A stretch of DNA of 64,000 nucleotides from Euonymus europaeus. Taxonomy: Eukaryota > Streptophyta > Magnoliopsida > Celastrales > Celastraceae. Each line of letters begins with the position of its first letter. Position 1 is the first letter of the stretch. Location: assembly GCA_963580455.1 (NCBI GenBank), contig OY756958.1, forward strand, positions 6,460,501 to 6,524,500, given 5' to 3'. The position numbers were made by a program, and so were the translations under genes. The notes below the pieces were generated by a model. That model was not told the DNA's origin, made no database searches, and saw only the letters and a program-made list of their open reading frames with translations. Shown one piece after another: positions 22,590 to 33,759 of the stretch.

Positions 22590-22743
22590 GACATTGATTA
22601 GATTAGCGTTTTATTGCATTTCAGGGTTTCAAAATTTTTATCTCCTACTTCCATAGAGAGCGAGCTTCCTCAGAGAGCGAGCTTCTCATGGGTCAAGAAA
22701 ACACGAACTTTTTGGGAGTCCTCCATCTCTCCCTCTTTCAATA

Positions 22744-23075
22744 TTGGTTACTATTTCTCAGGTTAGGTACCTTCTCTCTCTCTGTTCCTGGATCGGATTC
22801 TCATAAGGTTAGGGCGATGTTGTTTCAATTGAGAAGTTACAATAATCTATTCCAATTTCAGACATAGATCCAACCTCGGAAGCCACCTTTTGGTCTTCGC
22901 TAGTTCTCTCTCTCGCTGGGATTCCTGTGTTTCTTTCTCTCTATCGATCTGAGTTATTGTTTCTCAATTTATGTGCTCGTCTCTCTCTATTTCTAGATTG
23001 GATTCTTGTAGATTTAGGGTGATATTGTTTCAATTGAGAAGCTACAAGAATCCGTTCCAATTTCACCTTTTTGAA
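22744..23075 (+). repeat. Local tandem duplication, period about 220 bp
   Basis: The block from CTCTCTCTGTTCCTGGATCG through TTGTTTCAATTGAGAAG to TTCCAATTTCA (about 22770-22862) recurs at about 22980-23065 with similar flanks. Both copies contain GTTTCAATTGAGAAG. It looks like a duplicated leader-like segment. No coding frame was recognised in either copy. Confidence 0.65.
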
Positions 23076-24141
23076 GTGCTTGTATGTACTGGTTTGTGCT
23101 ACCTAGGTTTCTTGTAAATTTGAAAAATTTACAAGTTTAGATTTCTTTGTATATCCATTATTAATGTTTAAATCAGTTTGTATGTTATGCCATGTATTTC
23201 GGTATTTCTTGAAACACGATAATATGAAATGATGATTGATTGATTTACTCTTTTTCCTCTGCTTCATTTTTTCCCCTTCTGCAGGAATCATGGTGTTAAG
23301 GATAAAGGCCAGGATGATGTGTTTAAGTATCCTCTATAAAATATAATATATGTATATTTGGGATGTGTGGAATGGGATAATGATTTCATTCTTTTAAAAA
23401 AGCTTCTTTAGCTATCAATTCTCTAATTTTGATGGGATCAAATAAAGGCATTGTGCCATTGTGCAAAGAAGTAGAACAATTTATTTGCATTAATTTGTTT
23501 CTTGTGTTTGAAGCATTTGGTCATACTTAGTTTTTTTCCTGTGTTTGAAGCATTTGGTTTTACATACTTCGTTTTTAAAAATAAAAGTAGTCTTTTTTGC
23601 TCTGGAATTTTATTTTTAAATTGCTGAAGATCATTTGGAGAAATGATTTGAAGAGAATGAGGTGTTTCCATTGCATTTAATCATCTGGACAAAGGTGATT
23701 CATGGACTCTTATTTGTTATTTAACTTTCTCTTAGAGGGGAGGGATTTTGGTTCCTTTTGTTTTTGTTCTGTTAGCAGAATTTCTTGATTGTTGTTTACA
23801 TGTGTTTCATGTTTTCAATTGTTTTCTGGCATCTTAGATGGAATAATAATTTTGGTTTTTTTTTCCTTTTCATTTTCATTTTGCTTGAGTTTACACTAAT
23901 GTATATTGCGATGGTTCATGTTTTTGTGCTTTGGGTTACACTATTATTAGATTAGTCTATGTGCTATATATGCCATGAGGATGGGTGGAGAGGACTCTTG
24001 AGTATGATTGTTATGTTATTGTCTTTGAAAACATACTGTTTGTTTATTTATTTAAATGCTTTGCGTTTATGTGATGTTAGAACTGAACATATTTATTTCC
24101 TACTATTTATGTGATTTTGAGACAAGGTTTCTTTTTTTTTA
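23076..24141. other. AT-rich stretch without a recognisable gene
   Basis: The stretch contains a small duplication around 23500-23560 (TGTGTTTGAAGCATTTGGT appears twice). No open frame with family resemblance was found. It lies between the Harbinger ORF1 and transposase. Confidence 0.4.
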
Positions 24142-25360
24142 ATGTTGTACCGCCATAAGCATAGTGATAGTGATGAAGATACAATGATTGTTGTTACTTT
24201 AGCTACTGCCTTAAATGCTTTCGACTCACGGAATAATTAATTATGTCAGTCAGGAGCCATGTAGAATATTAAATTCATCAAGTTCCGCTTGGGTTGTAGA
24301 AATCCTTCAAGGCAATCCAGTTCGGTGTCGTGAATAACTCAGGATATCTGTGGATGCATTTAGACGTACATGTCATATGTTGAAAATCAGGCATTCATTG
24401 AAAGGTTCAAAAAACATTCTAATACCTGAAAAGTTTGCCATGCGTCTGTTCACTTTTGGACATACTCAATTAAATACGGATGTACAAGAACAATTTCAAT
24501 GCTCTGGAGAGACAATTAGCCGGATATTTTTCATCATGTGATGGCCAACATTGATCGAATGACAAAAGATATTATGAAATTTGGAGGAAATCAATTGTAT
24601 GAAACTCACATGAAAATTGTGGTGATCCAAGGTATATACCATACTTTAAAGACTGCATTAGAGCCATTGACAAAACTCATATCTCGGCAAGTGTGGGTGA
24701 AACAGATTTACAATGTTATATGGAAAGAAAAGAAGTTCCAACTCAAAATGTCTTGGTAGTGTGTGACTTTCACATATTGTATACCTATGTTTCAGCTTGA
24801 TGGGAGGGATTGGCTCATGATATGCGTGTACTCAAGGATTTATTACATGACCATGTACTTGGTTTCCTGCATCCACCTCCAGGTTTGCATCACTTTCTCG
24901 TACCGTATATTAAAATAATCTCATTATATTTTAATAATGACATCATACCTATGTACATAGGAAATTAGTATCTGGTCAATGCGAGTTATCTGAATAGAAT
25001 CGGATTTCTTGCACCATACAAGGGTGACATATATCATGCTCCAAAATTTCGTGGATCTATACCTCCTATTGAAAAATGAGAGATTTTCAATCGTGAATAC
25101 TCTTCTCCAAGAGATGTGATTGAGCGCACATTCAAAGTCACAAAGGAAAAGTAGAGAATTCTTACATATATGCCATCTTATGATATTAGAACTCACTTGG
25201 CAATTGTTATTACATGTGTGACTCTCCACAACTTTATTCGTTTGCATGTTGTGCATGACATCGACTTTGATATGATGTCAATGTGGAAGGTGAAGAAGAA
25301 AAAGATCTTGTTGAAGCTGATCAAACTCTCCTGTATAATGACAGAAGCATGTTTGATTTG
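24142..25360 (+). pseudogene. PIF/Harbinger DDE transposase, broken
   Basis: Pieces in several frames run in family order: an acidic start HSDSDEDT at 24142 onward; AWVVEILQGNPVRC and ISVDAFRRTCHMLK (to 24390); and VQEQFQCSGETISRIF at about 24480. The catalytic block YFKDCIRAIDKTHIS lies near 24640-24685, followed by VLVVCDFHILYTYVS and GLAHDMRVLKDLL. The last block reads NREYSSPRDVIERTFKV near 25095. The three acidic catalytic positions can be placed (AID, HDMRVL and RDVIERTF), but stops and frameshifts interrupt the gene repeatedly. It is related to the ALP1/HARBI1 group of nucleases. The enzyme would cut and paste the element together with its Myb-like partner. Confidence 0.82.
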
Positions 25361-25547
25361 AGAGATAAAATAACTGATTTACTATTTAATGAACATTAAT
25401 ATTTATAAAATTATTGTGTGTGTTACAAATATTTCTAAAATATTATTTAAGAACTCTAGTTATATGTCTAATTTGAACTTTTTATTCCATATTATTAATC
25501 TTTTATTACAATGTCCTTTTTTTCATTTCATATAAAATATTATAAGA

Positions 25548-25690
25548 AAATGCTAATGCAAAAAAAAGTGAACCAAACACCCCACGATATTTAACACATT
25601 TTTTTACACATTTTTTTTGACAGTTTAAAACACTATTACATTTTTCACAATTTAAAGCTGTGAAATACAATTGAATAATTGATTTCAAAG
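25548..25690. repeat. MITE-like repeat, copy A
   Basis: Includes AAAGTGAACCAAACACCCC, then ATATTTAACAC, TTTTTGACAGTTTA and a closing GCTGTGAAATAC. A related copy lies near 31085-31220 with the same order of blocks (AAATGAACCAAATATTCC, ACAATATTTTTC, TTTTTGACAGTTTACA). No coding. Limits are approximate. Confidence 0.5.
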
Positions 25691-25699
25691 TGTTATTAG

Positions 25700-27969
25700 A
25701 GACATTGAAAGAATCTGAAAATTTGGTGAAGATCAAGAGTCCCAACCATTGCACTAATAATGGATTAAGTTAATGACCAACAATTAATGCTGGGCATGAA
25801 TTAAATCTCTTGATTATCAATCAATAATACAACGTACTTGACTTGTGGATTTTGCTTAATGTTAGAAACCATTACCGGCTCCACTACTTGGAACACCTTA
25901 GCTTTTTCTGAGCAATCCGAGCTAGAGCAGAATAAGCTATAAATTTTTGTTGGGTGTTTGGTTCATTTTGTTTATTAGATTAATTTTGTAGATAAAATTA
26001 AAAAAAAGAGGTATTATAATAAAAAATAATTGAAAATTTTTAAGTGACAATTATGTATTATGATTGTAAAATACTGCGCAAAAATGTTATAAAACTCAAC
26101 TTTTAGTAGCCCAACTCAACCCAAGTTTACATGACATTTCATGTAGGTGAGTCATGTTGGACTTTTTCAAAATTCAATTAAATACATTTTTTATTTATTT
26201 TTTAATAAATGAAATTTTAAAACGTTTTTTCTCTAAAAAATATGTCAGATTTTGAAAAAAATTACATATTCGAACTCACCGTGTGAAAATATTTCTAATA
26301 AGACATGTTTTCAATAGTTTTGATTGCGCTTTTTCAATTACATTATTTTTAAAAACAATGTAATTTATATATATATGATGTGTAAACTGTTTATTCGAGT
26401 TGAAATTTTGTTATACTATGATAGTAGAATATAAATTTGTTATTTTTTGCATTTTTATTGAAATTATGTTGGGTACCTTAACCCGTTAAGTTTTAGTAGT
26501 TAGGGTTTAGCACTACACATTTATGATTTTAGTAATAAATCCGTTAAAGTTTAGCGAAATCGGTCACTCTGAAGTTTATAACACTTATTGTTTAAGTTAT
26601 AGTATGAAAATCCGATACACAACCCTGTTAGAGTTTAGCAAATTCGTTTCTCTTAGGGTTTAATACTTATTGTTTAGGTTATAATATCAAAATCAATATA
26701 TGAGTGCATATCAATACCTATAAATAAACACTGAAAGCTACGTAATTCACATATTAGTACAAAAAATAATGTAATTAAAATCAATGTAATTAAAAATGAC
26801 TGAATAAAACCTATCGATGATGGATCTTGTTGGATAGATCTTTACTTGCTGATTCTGGATATGTAATTTTTTCATAATTTAATATATATTTTAAGAGATA
26901 AAGTGTTTTAAAATTTCGTTTAAAGAAGAAAAAATAAGTGCTGTGAAATTTCAAATAAAATATTTTATTTTCTAAAATTTTAATTTTGCATGTCATACGC
27001 TTACAAAGCATGTCATGTAGACTTGAGTTAATGTTGACTTACAAAATTTTTGGTTATTTAGCACCACTCAATACTGTGGGTCCACAACTTTAATTTGTCA
27101 ACAAAATGTACCGTTTGGTTGCCACAATATTTTATGCGGATCTGGCAATTTTAAGCTGTGTGAAATATGAAACAAACTCACCCTTAAAGCTTTCACGTGT
27201 CCTATCAGTAAAGTCAGTGTAAAAATCTTTTTGACAATGCTGGAAGCAAGCGAAATTTGATATTTCAAGTTTACCACCCAAAAAAGATGGGCGAAAGGGC
27301 TTATAAGAATTGTATAGTGTTAATATGGGTGTTGATAAATAGTCTTAAGATTGAATTAAGCTAGAGAAACTCCATCATAAAATATATTTCATTCTACATG
27401 TGAAACGTCATCAATTGAGAGGTGACTAAATTAATTCATGTTTGTTTATTCATCATGTGAGTTCAAGAGATTTCTTTATATTAAAAAAATCTACCCTTTG
27501 GATGACTTTTGATTATGTCATAAGTTATGACACAATGACCAATACATTTAACGAGTTGTATTCATATCCTAATTAATTGAAGATTTAAAGGAAAAATTGT
27601 GATGGATTACACAAATTACTTGTGGTCTCAGCTGGTCCGGCAATAATGTCAAGTATGACAAGATTGTGAATACGTGTAATTAAACTGGTTGACAAGCATT
27701 ATGACTTTTCAAGGGATGAGTAATACTTTCATGGCTAGTGTAAACGAGATTGAGTTTGCGATATATATAACAAAGCATACAATATTAACATTTTTTTGGT
27801 AAACTACTTTACCATAAAAATGGGTTCTATTTTAAAAGTATTATAATATGTGTGTTTCAGGTCACACAATTCATTTATCAGGATGAAGGACAATTGGGTT
27901 AAAATTGAGTCTTTATGAAATATGAAGACACACGTACACAATCTTAGATAACTTACTTTTAAGTAAATC
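25700..27969. other. Gene-free AT-rich interval
   Basis: Very AT-rich with scattered repeats. GGGTGTTTGGTTCATTTT (about 25959) and the inverted ATGAAACAAACTCACCC (about 27166) could be the ends of a decayed Harbinger-type MITE of ~1.2 kb. Two AGAGTTTAG/AAGTTTAG blocks recur around 26480-26680. No supportable gene. Confidence 0.4.
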
Positions 27970-28075
27970 TGTGGAACACAATATTACACTCCTCCGTATG
28001 TCAGTTCTACTTCCTTAAGCAATTCTACTTTCTTAAGCATTTTTACTTCCCCTCGATGCAAATTTAGCATCGATA
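27970..28075 (+). repeat. Gypsy-type 5' LTR with internal deletion
   Basis: It keeps both LTR ends but joins ACTCCTCCGTATGTCAGTT directly to the CTTAAGCAATTCTAC repeats near the LTR 3' end. In the 3' LTR these two blocks are separated by roughly 350-400 bp. Confidence 0.78.
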
Positions 28076-28118
28076 ATTGACGTCGTCTGTGGAAAACGAA
28101 GAGTTTCAATTCAAAGTC

Positions 28119-29087
28119 ATGTCACAAATACCGGAAGAGGTAAGGCGAGAAGGTTCTCTACACTTAGAAGAAGATAGGAATCAACATGGACACGATGAAG
28201 TAGAAGAACAAATTCCGAACGAAATGGAATTGGAAGAAGCCCTCCTCAAGGTCGAGAAAGACTTACAAGAGAGGCAAGAGCAGGCCTGATCCCTGAGGGA
28301 TAGTCTTTAGATCATGAGGAGGAAAGGTAAGCATCCGGCAAGTGAAATCCAGAGTGTAGTCCCAGATGTTAAGAATACATACCTAAAATGTGTTCGAGAG
28401 CAAGAAAGTGATATTGACTTCCACACCTTTCGTACGGGCTTTACGATTGGAAGACCCACCAAATAAGTTCTCACCTCCGACGTTTATAATTTATGATGGA
28501 AAGACTGATCCAATAGCGCATATTTCGACTTACACCCACAAAATGGTATTATGGGCTGGATGGGATGGACTCATGTGTAAGATATCGAGCCTCGAGACGA
28601 CAACCATGAAATGGTTCCATCAACTCTCGAAGAATTCAGTTTCATCCTGGAAGGATCTTGCACGTATTTTTGTTGCAAGATTCATATCAAATAGTACAGA
28701 TCCAACAACCTTGGATACACTGTTTGCTTTACACTTAAGAAAATCAGAATAACTTCGGGAATATGCAGCTAGGTATTTAGATACTTATGCAGATATCGAG
28801 GACTGCGATGAAAAAATTGCAGTAACTACCTTCCGACTGGGGCTTCTAGGGGATCATAAATTGCGCAAGAGCTTGACTTTGGCATCACCAAACAATATGG
28901 TTGCATTGCAAGAAAGGATAAAACAGTATGTCATGCTTGAGGAAGACGTAGAGAAGGTGCAAGTTGCACCTGGGGGTATTTGCATGGACCCCTATGAAAT
29001 GTCGAGAGTGGACCCAGAACTAGTCACCCATAAGCTAAATGTCGAGGAAATTTCCAAATCTGTCATTCAAAAGAAAAGCAGGGATTA
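28119..29087 (+). pseudogene. Gypsy gag, broken by two stops
   Basis: The frame from the ATG at 28119 is highly charged (EEVRREGSLHLEEDRN), stops at 28287 and continues as 28390-28752, reading FVRALRLEDPPNKFSPPTF, YDGKTDPIAHIS and then WFHQLSKNSVSSWKDLAR. This is the retrotransposon gag core (nucleocapsid precursor) of Tat/Athila-like gypsy elements. The third piece, to 29087, follows a stop in LRKSE*LREYAARYL. There is no CCHC knuckle before the frame ends. No protease or pol follows, so the element would need enzymes from another element even if gag were intact. Confidence 0.82.
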
Positions 29088-29384
29088 GGATGCAGTACGT
29101 TTAGCTGTCTACCGATAAAAGCTATCACAACCATACTACAAGAGTGTCGAAGCAAAGAGCTTTTAGGTTGGGATCTTGATCTTGTGGAAAGTTTCCCTTA
29201 CGTGTTTAGAACGCAATCTCCATCCTGAGTGAACTCTATCGATAGTACGTATTATATAAGTATGATGCCTGGGTTACTTATTTTGAATAATGGAATAATT
29301 TTTTTTATTCATATGCCTATGTCAGTCCTTTTTTTTTTGTATTGCCAATGAGGCTTTAATTTACTAATTAAAGATATTAGTAAA

Positions 29385-29790
29385 GAGAAAAAAACTAAAT
29401 GAGTCTTAGTTCTTAGCCGAAGAGACTAAATTTTACTACCAGTTAAAGAGACCAGTAAAAGAGACTAATCCTCTTATTAATTAAATAGACTAGTAAAAGA
29501 TATCGAAGAGGCTAAATTCTACTACTGGTTAAAGAGACTAGTAAAAGGTGCCGAAGAGGCTGAATTCTACTATTAGTTAAAAAGATTAATAAAAGAGACT
29601 AATCCTCCTACTAGTTAAAGAGACTAGTACAAAATATCTAAGAGGCAAAATCCTATTATTAGTTGAAGAAACTAGTACGAAACGCCAAAAAGGCTAACTC
29701 TTACTCCTAGTTAAAGAGACTAGTACAAAATGCCAAAGAGGCAAACTTCTACAACTAGCCGAAGAGTCTAGTACTATGCCTAATGGGCTA
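29385..29790 (+). repeat. Minisatellite 1 inside the gypsy-type element
   Basis: Seven or so degenerate units of roughly 55-60 bp, each built around AGTTAAAGAGACTAGTA and a GAAGAGGCTAA or CAAAGAGGCAAA block. Units drift strongly from one end to the other. It lies between gag and the 3' LTR where pol would normally be. Confidence 0.8.
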
Positions 29791-29929
29791 TGCTAAATTG
29801 CTTAATAAAGTAGATCCCTATTGACTACAAGGATTGACAGCCAAAGTGTCTCTTCAAGCTCGAGTGTTCTGGCTATTGTGCTCCTCACTCAAAGCCTTAA
29901 AATTTGGACAGGGATGAGTAAGCGAAGGC

Positions 29930-30430
29930 CAATGAAAGAATTCTTTTGTCCAAGCATCATGTTGTGGAGAATGTCGCAGGTTCGGCCACCTCTGGCAAAG
30001 TGTGTTAGACCCCATAGAAGGTTCGGCCTAATGTTTTAGAGGAAGCCGCAGGTTCGGCCACCTCTGACAAAGTGTGGCAAACCCCCCCATAGGGTTCGAC
30101 CTCATGTTGTGGAGGAACTTGCAGGTTTGGCCACCTCTGAAAAAGTGTGTCAGACCCCCAGAGGGTTCAACATCATATTGTGGAGGAAGCCGCAGGTTCG
30201 ACCATCTCAGGCTAAGAGTGCTAGAGCTCTGGGCAGATGCGGCCTCATGTTGTTGAGGATGCTGGACCCCTATGGGGTTTGTCCACCTCTGGCTGAGGAT
30301 GTCGGACCCTCCTAGGGGTTCAGTCTCGTGTTGTTGGGGGTGTCCAACCCTCCAGTGGATTCGGCCACCTCTGGCAGAGGGTGGCGAACCTTAAGGGGGT
30401 TCGGCCACCCCTGGCCAACATGTCAAACTA
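29930..30430 (+). repeat. Minisatellite 2 inside the gypsy-type element
   Basis: About six degenerate units of roughly 75-85 bp centred on GGTTCGGCCACCTCTGGCA and ATGTTGTGGAGGA. The unit is G/C-rich, unlike minisatellite 1 next to it, which is A-rich. One frame is open for 60-70 codons across several units, but this is a by-product of the repeat and not a recognisable protein. Confidence 0.82.
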
Positions 30431-30548
30431 CTAGGGGTCCAGCCTTAGCTTTTTACGCAAAAAAAAAACTTTAAGCACAAAGCGAATCTAGCAAGCCTTT
30501 ATATTTATAATGACATTCTTTATGATAAATGAAAACGGTTAAGGTATT

Positions 30549-31035
30549 TGTGGAGCACAATACTACACTCCTCCGTATGTTAGTTTGAGCATAACACTAC
30601 TTTCCCTATATCAATACGGATATAAAAGATTGACAGTTTCCAAGCCTTCATCCAGAAGCAGTTATCCGGCAACGGTTACAATAGGAGAAAGCGGTTATCC
30701 GACAACAGTTACAATGGGAGGTTATCAAGACAGTTACATCGTCTAAAGGATTGGCTTAACTGCATCAACTGTCATATCTCCAAGGCTTATAACTACAGAT
30801 CAATCTCACTCATTTGTAGAGGCTCAATGATTACTTAATAAAAGTTCAAATCATCTTGTGGACGTAGGCAAGTTGCTGAATCACGTATATTATTGTGTAT
30901 TTTCCTTAAGTAATTTTCTTTCCTTAAGCAATTTTCTTTCCTTAAGCAATTCTACTTCTTTAAACAGTTCTACTTCTTTAAGCAGTTTTTCTTCTTTAAG
31001 CATTTAATACCCTCGGTGCAAATTTAGCATCGACA
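30549..31035 (+). repeat. Gypsy-type 3' LTR
   Basis: 487 bp, TGTGGAGCACAATACTACAC to ...TTAGCATCGACA. The last ~130 bp hold four to five short degenerate repeats of CTACTTCTTTAAGCAGTT type. It carries CCTTAAGCAATTTTCTTT twice. Confidence 0.8.
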
Positions 31036-31081
31036 GAATCTCATAGCGTTAAGATGTGTAAAATTAAATGCTGTCATCCCA

Positions 31082-31225
31082 TAATTTTTCAGAGCTTAAA
31101 GAAAAATGAACCAAATATTCCATAATATTTTATACAGTTCAGGCCCCACAGATTTTTACACAATATTTTTCATTAATTTAAGCATAATATTTTTGACAGT
31201 TTACAATTATGAAATAAACGGACCC
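31082..31225. repeat. MITE-like repeat, copy B
   Basis: Related to copy A at 25548-25690: AAAATGAACCAAATATTCC, GGCCCCACAGATTTTTACAC, then TTTTTGACAGTTTACAATT. It sits in the upstream region of the GDSL gene, ~600 bp from its start codon. Confidence 0.5.
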
Positions 31226-31677
31226 ATATAAAGTCTAACAGTGGGATTAAGCTCTCCCGCCATAAATAGAAACCATAGATGAATTTTATATTATCCATCT
31301 TGTCTCATTCTAAAATACTACACATTTGAGAGAGAAAATTCCGAGCTTAAGTTGTTCGTACAGCCATTTAATGTGGTTGGGTGATCTCAAATATAATTTG
31401 GAGATGGAAGTGAAGTCAATTTCTTATACAGTACTTGTATGTTATTTCAGATGTGGACCTCGCAAATAATGAAATAAATTAATGACATGTCTGTGTCTGT
31501 ATCGATCTGTATACATCAGATGTTGTCGGCTTATGAATTATTGAATTAAAGAATCTAATCCCAACCCTAATAGACTACTTTATTCACGTACGTGTTTGGA
31601 TTTTTCATGCTGAAAAGTCTCCAACTTGCTGCCACATTATACACCATTATTGCACGACTCCTGATGGCAACTGTTGA

Positions 31678-31681
<4 letters not shown>

Positions 31682-31726
<45 letters not shown>
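31682..31726. repeat. (AT)n microsatellite in the GDSL upstream region
   Basis: About 22 uninterrupted AT units, ending 117 bp before the GDSL start codon. Such a run is expected to vary in length between individuals. Confidence 0.97.
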
Positions 31727-31729
<3 letters not shown>

Positions 31730-31788
31730 AGATATAGATATGTGGCTGTGGAATAGGCAACCAAGTTGCAGATTTTTTCCCCACGTTC

Positions 31789-31795
31789 TATAAAT
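31789..31795 (+). promoter_or_regulatory. Probable TATA box of the GDSL gene
   Basis: TATAAAT lies 48-54 bp before the ATG at 31843. The following ~50 bases are pyrimidine-rich (CTTCACTTCC, TTTCTTATTC), a usual plant leader composition. No other TATA candidate is equally close. Confidence 0.6.
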
Positions 31796-31842
31796 TTAAC
31801 TCTATTATCTTCACTTCCTGTGTTTCTTATTCAGTGAAAATT

Positions 31843-33656
31843 ATGACAATGTGGGCATTTTTGGTGTTTGTGTGTGTTGCTTTGGTGGTTTTGCAAATGA
31901 ATCATTTTGTTTCTTCGGAGCCTCAAGTGCCTTGTTTTTTTGTCTTTGGAGACTCACTTGCTGATGTTGGCAACAACAATGATCTGTTGACGACTGCGAA
32001 ATCCAACTACGCTCCTTATGGTATCGACTACCCCGACGGCCCTACCGGCAGGTTTAGCAATGGCCTCAACATGATAGACATCATAGGTATACTCTCTCTT
32101 TCTCGTCTACTTTTTTTCTTATAGTATCATGTAACCACCAAATAAACATGTTACCCATATGCCGTTAAGTTGCATAACTAAAAGGTCACAGATTCAAACC
32201 TTAATTAAAACCAATTTCTCCACATATTATGTGAGATAGGTTGGTACATATTTTAGAGCTCCCGACTTTCTTCAGTACTGCAAAGGTACTGTAAAGTCTT
32301 GCACACGAGAGTTGTTTTTTGGGTTGCATAAACACCCTTTTATAGTTGCAGTTGAACTTTAGGGATTTGAGAAATCCCACCACCCATATTATGCGGGGTA
32401 GGCTGCACTTACCAGTTCCCGACTCCACCAAATGCAAATTAAAAGTCTTGTATATAAGTGTTTTTTTTGTTTGTTGAATAAATAGCTAGCCTTTTATGGT
32501 TGCAGCTGAACTTTTGGGGTTCGAGAAATCTCCTCCACCCTATGCTCATGCAACGGGTTTGGACATACTAAAAGGTGTTAATTACGCATCTGGTGCAGCA
32601 GGAATTCTCAATGAAACTGGAAGGCATATGGTAATTTTTACGTAAAATAATTTGGATTATATATTTTCTAATAATTTGTTGTTTTTATTACTGCTTTACG
32701 AATTGAATTTATGTACAGGGTGCAGTGATATCTATGGATGAGCAGTTACAGAATCACAAAAATATAGTCTCCAAAATCGTTGAACAATTTGGAAGTGACA
32801 AATCATCGGCTGCAAATTATCTGGCAAAGTGCATATATACAGTCACTATTGGCTCCAATGACTACCTTAACAACTACCTCTTGCCTCAATACTACCCGAC
32901 TAACCGAGAATACACAGCAGACCAATTTGCAGCATTACTCATCCAACAATACTCGCAACAACTTGAGGTAATTAATCAATTAGTCCCTAAGATCTCTCCA
33001 AAGCTATAATTTTTGTTTTGTTTTGCGATCAATGTCAGCAATTATACGATCAAGGAGCGAGGAAAGTAAGCGCGTTCGGGTTGGGTCTGTTAGGTTGCAC
33101 CCTCCTAGTGAAGCAATGGTACGGCATAGAAGGCGAGTTACTATGTGCTGAAAATGTAACTTACGCCGTCAGTAGCTTCAATGAAAGGCTTGAATCGCTC
33201 GTATTAACGCACAACGACGATCTGGCTGGTGCTAAATTCACTTATATTAATTCTGCTGGCATTGGATTGACTGGGTTTTCTCCACTTACAGGTTCGTATG
33301 TATTCATAACTGGACAAATAATGTCCAAAATGTGCCAGTCTCTGTACAAAATTTAGTGACATTGCCATTAATTGTGATGAGTTACAGGTTTTACGGAATC
33401 ATCTAGTAGTTGTTGCGCGGTGAGGGCTACGGATGGTTCTTGCATTCCTGATGAAAATCCATGTGAGAATAGGGGAGATTATGTGTTTTGGGACTCAGTA
33501 CATACTACTGAGGCTGCAAATGCGATATATGCAACAAGAGCATATTCTGCTTTGTTACCAACGGATGCTTTTCCTTACGATATCCAAGACCTCGCTATGC
33601 TTGATTCCTCGACAGAAAGTTTTCGGAAACCCGTTGAAGGCGTCGCTCAGCTCTAG
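31843..33656 (+). CDS. GDSL esterase/lipase, five exons, probably secreted
   Basis: The spliced product is 379 aa. Exons are 31843-32086, 32506-32630, 32719-32967, 33039-33291 and 33388-33656; junctions are GT-AG and keep frame. Residues 1-25 form a hydrophobic signal peptide (FLVFVCVALVVL). Block I is FGDSLADVGNNN with nucleophile Ser 38. Block II is NYASGAAGI (Gly 111). Block III is IGSNDYL (Asn 170). Block V is WDSVHTTEA with Asp 326 and His 329. All four SGNH positions are thus present. The length and five-exon structure match plant GDSL lipases, which hydrolyse esters in the apoplast, for example in cutin, wax or defence metabolism. Block V reads DSVHTTE where DxxHPTE is usual, a mild change. 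Two ATGs occur in frame (31843, 31849) and I take the first. The substrate cannot be told. Confidence 0.93.
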
Positions 33657-33759
33657 TTGGCGTGTTTTACCTAATCGGATGCGATCGACAATGAGGAATT
33701 TAGTAACGATGTTTCTTGAATAAGACTATGTAGATTATCTTGGAATAATATGAATCCAC

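Larger units (their letters stand above)
20265..25400 (+). mobile_element. Decayed PIF/Harbinger DNA transposon (approximate limits)
   Basis: The region carries both genes expected of this superfamily in the same orientation: a Myb/SANT-like DNA-binding ORF (21467-22288) and a DDE_4 type transposase (24142-25360). Candidate ends are GTGTTTGTTTTGG near 20276 and the inverted GTGAACCAAACACC near 25570. These resemble each other only partly, and a 3-bp TTA/TAA duplication was not proven. The limits should be treated as approximate. Confidence 0.6.
27970..31035 (+). mobile_element. Gag-only Ty3/gypsy-type LTR retrotransposon with asymmetric LTRs
   Basis: The 5' LTR (27970-28075) starts TGTGGAACACAATATTACAC and ends ATTTAGCATCGATA. 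The 3' LTR (30549-31035) starts TGTGGAGCACAATACTACAC and ends ATTTAGCATCGACA. The next bases after the 5' LTR, ATTGACGTCGTCTGTGG, match the common gypsy primer-binding motif ATTGGCGCCGTCTGTGG. Flanks are AAATC and GAATC (4 of 5). Internally there is a gag-like frame and then two minisatellites but no pol, as in TR-GAG or LARD type non-autonomous elements. The 5' LTR is only ~106 bp against 487 bp, so ~380 bp were deleted from its middle. Confidence 0.82.

Noticed and set aside
25959..27182. Large MITE bounded by GGGTGTTTGGTTC and GAAACAAACTCACCC
   Set aside because: The ends pair only partly and no TTA/TAA or other duplication was found, so it is mentioned but not called as an element.
29821..30315. 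Overlapping plus-strand frames of 60-72 codons
   Set aside because: They are open only because the G/C-rich minisatellite lacks stops in some frames, and both frames look alike.
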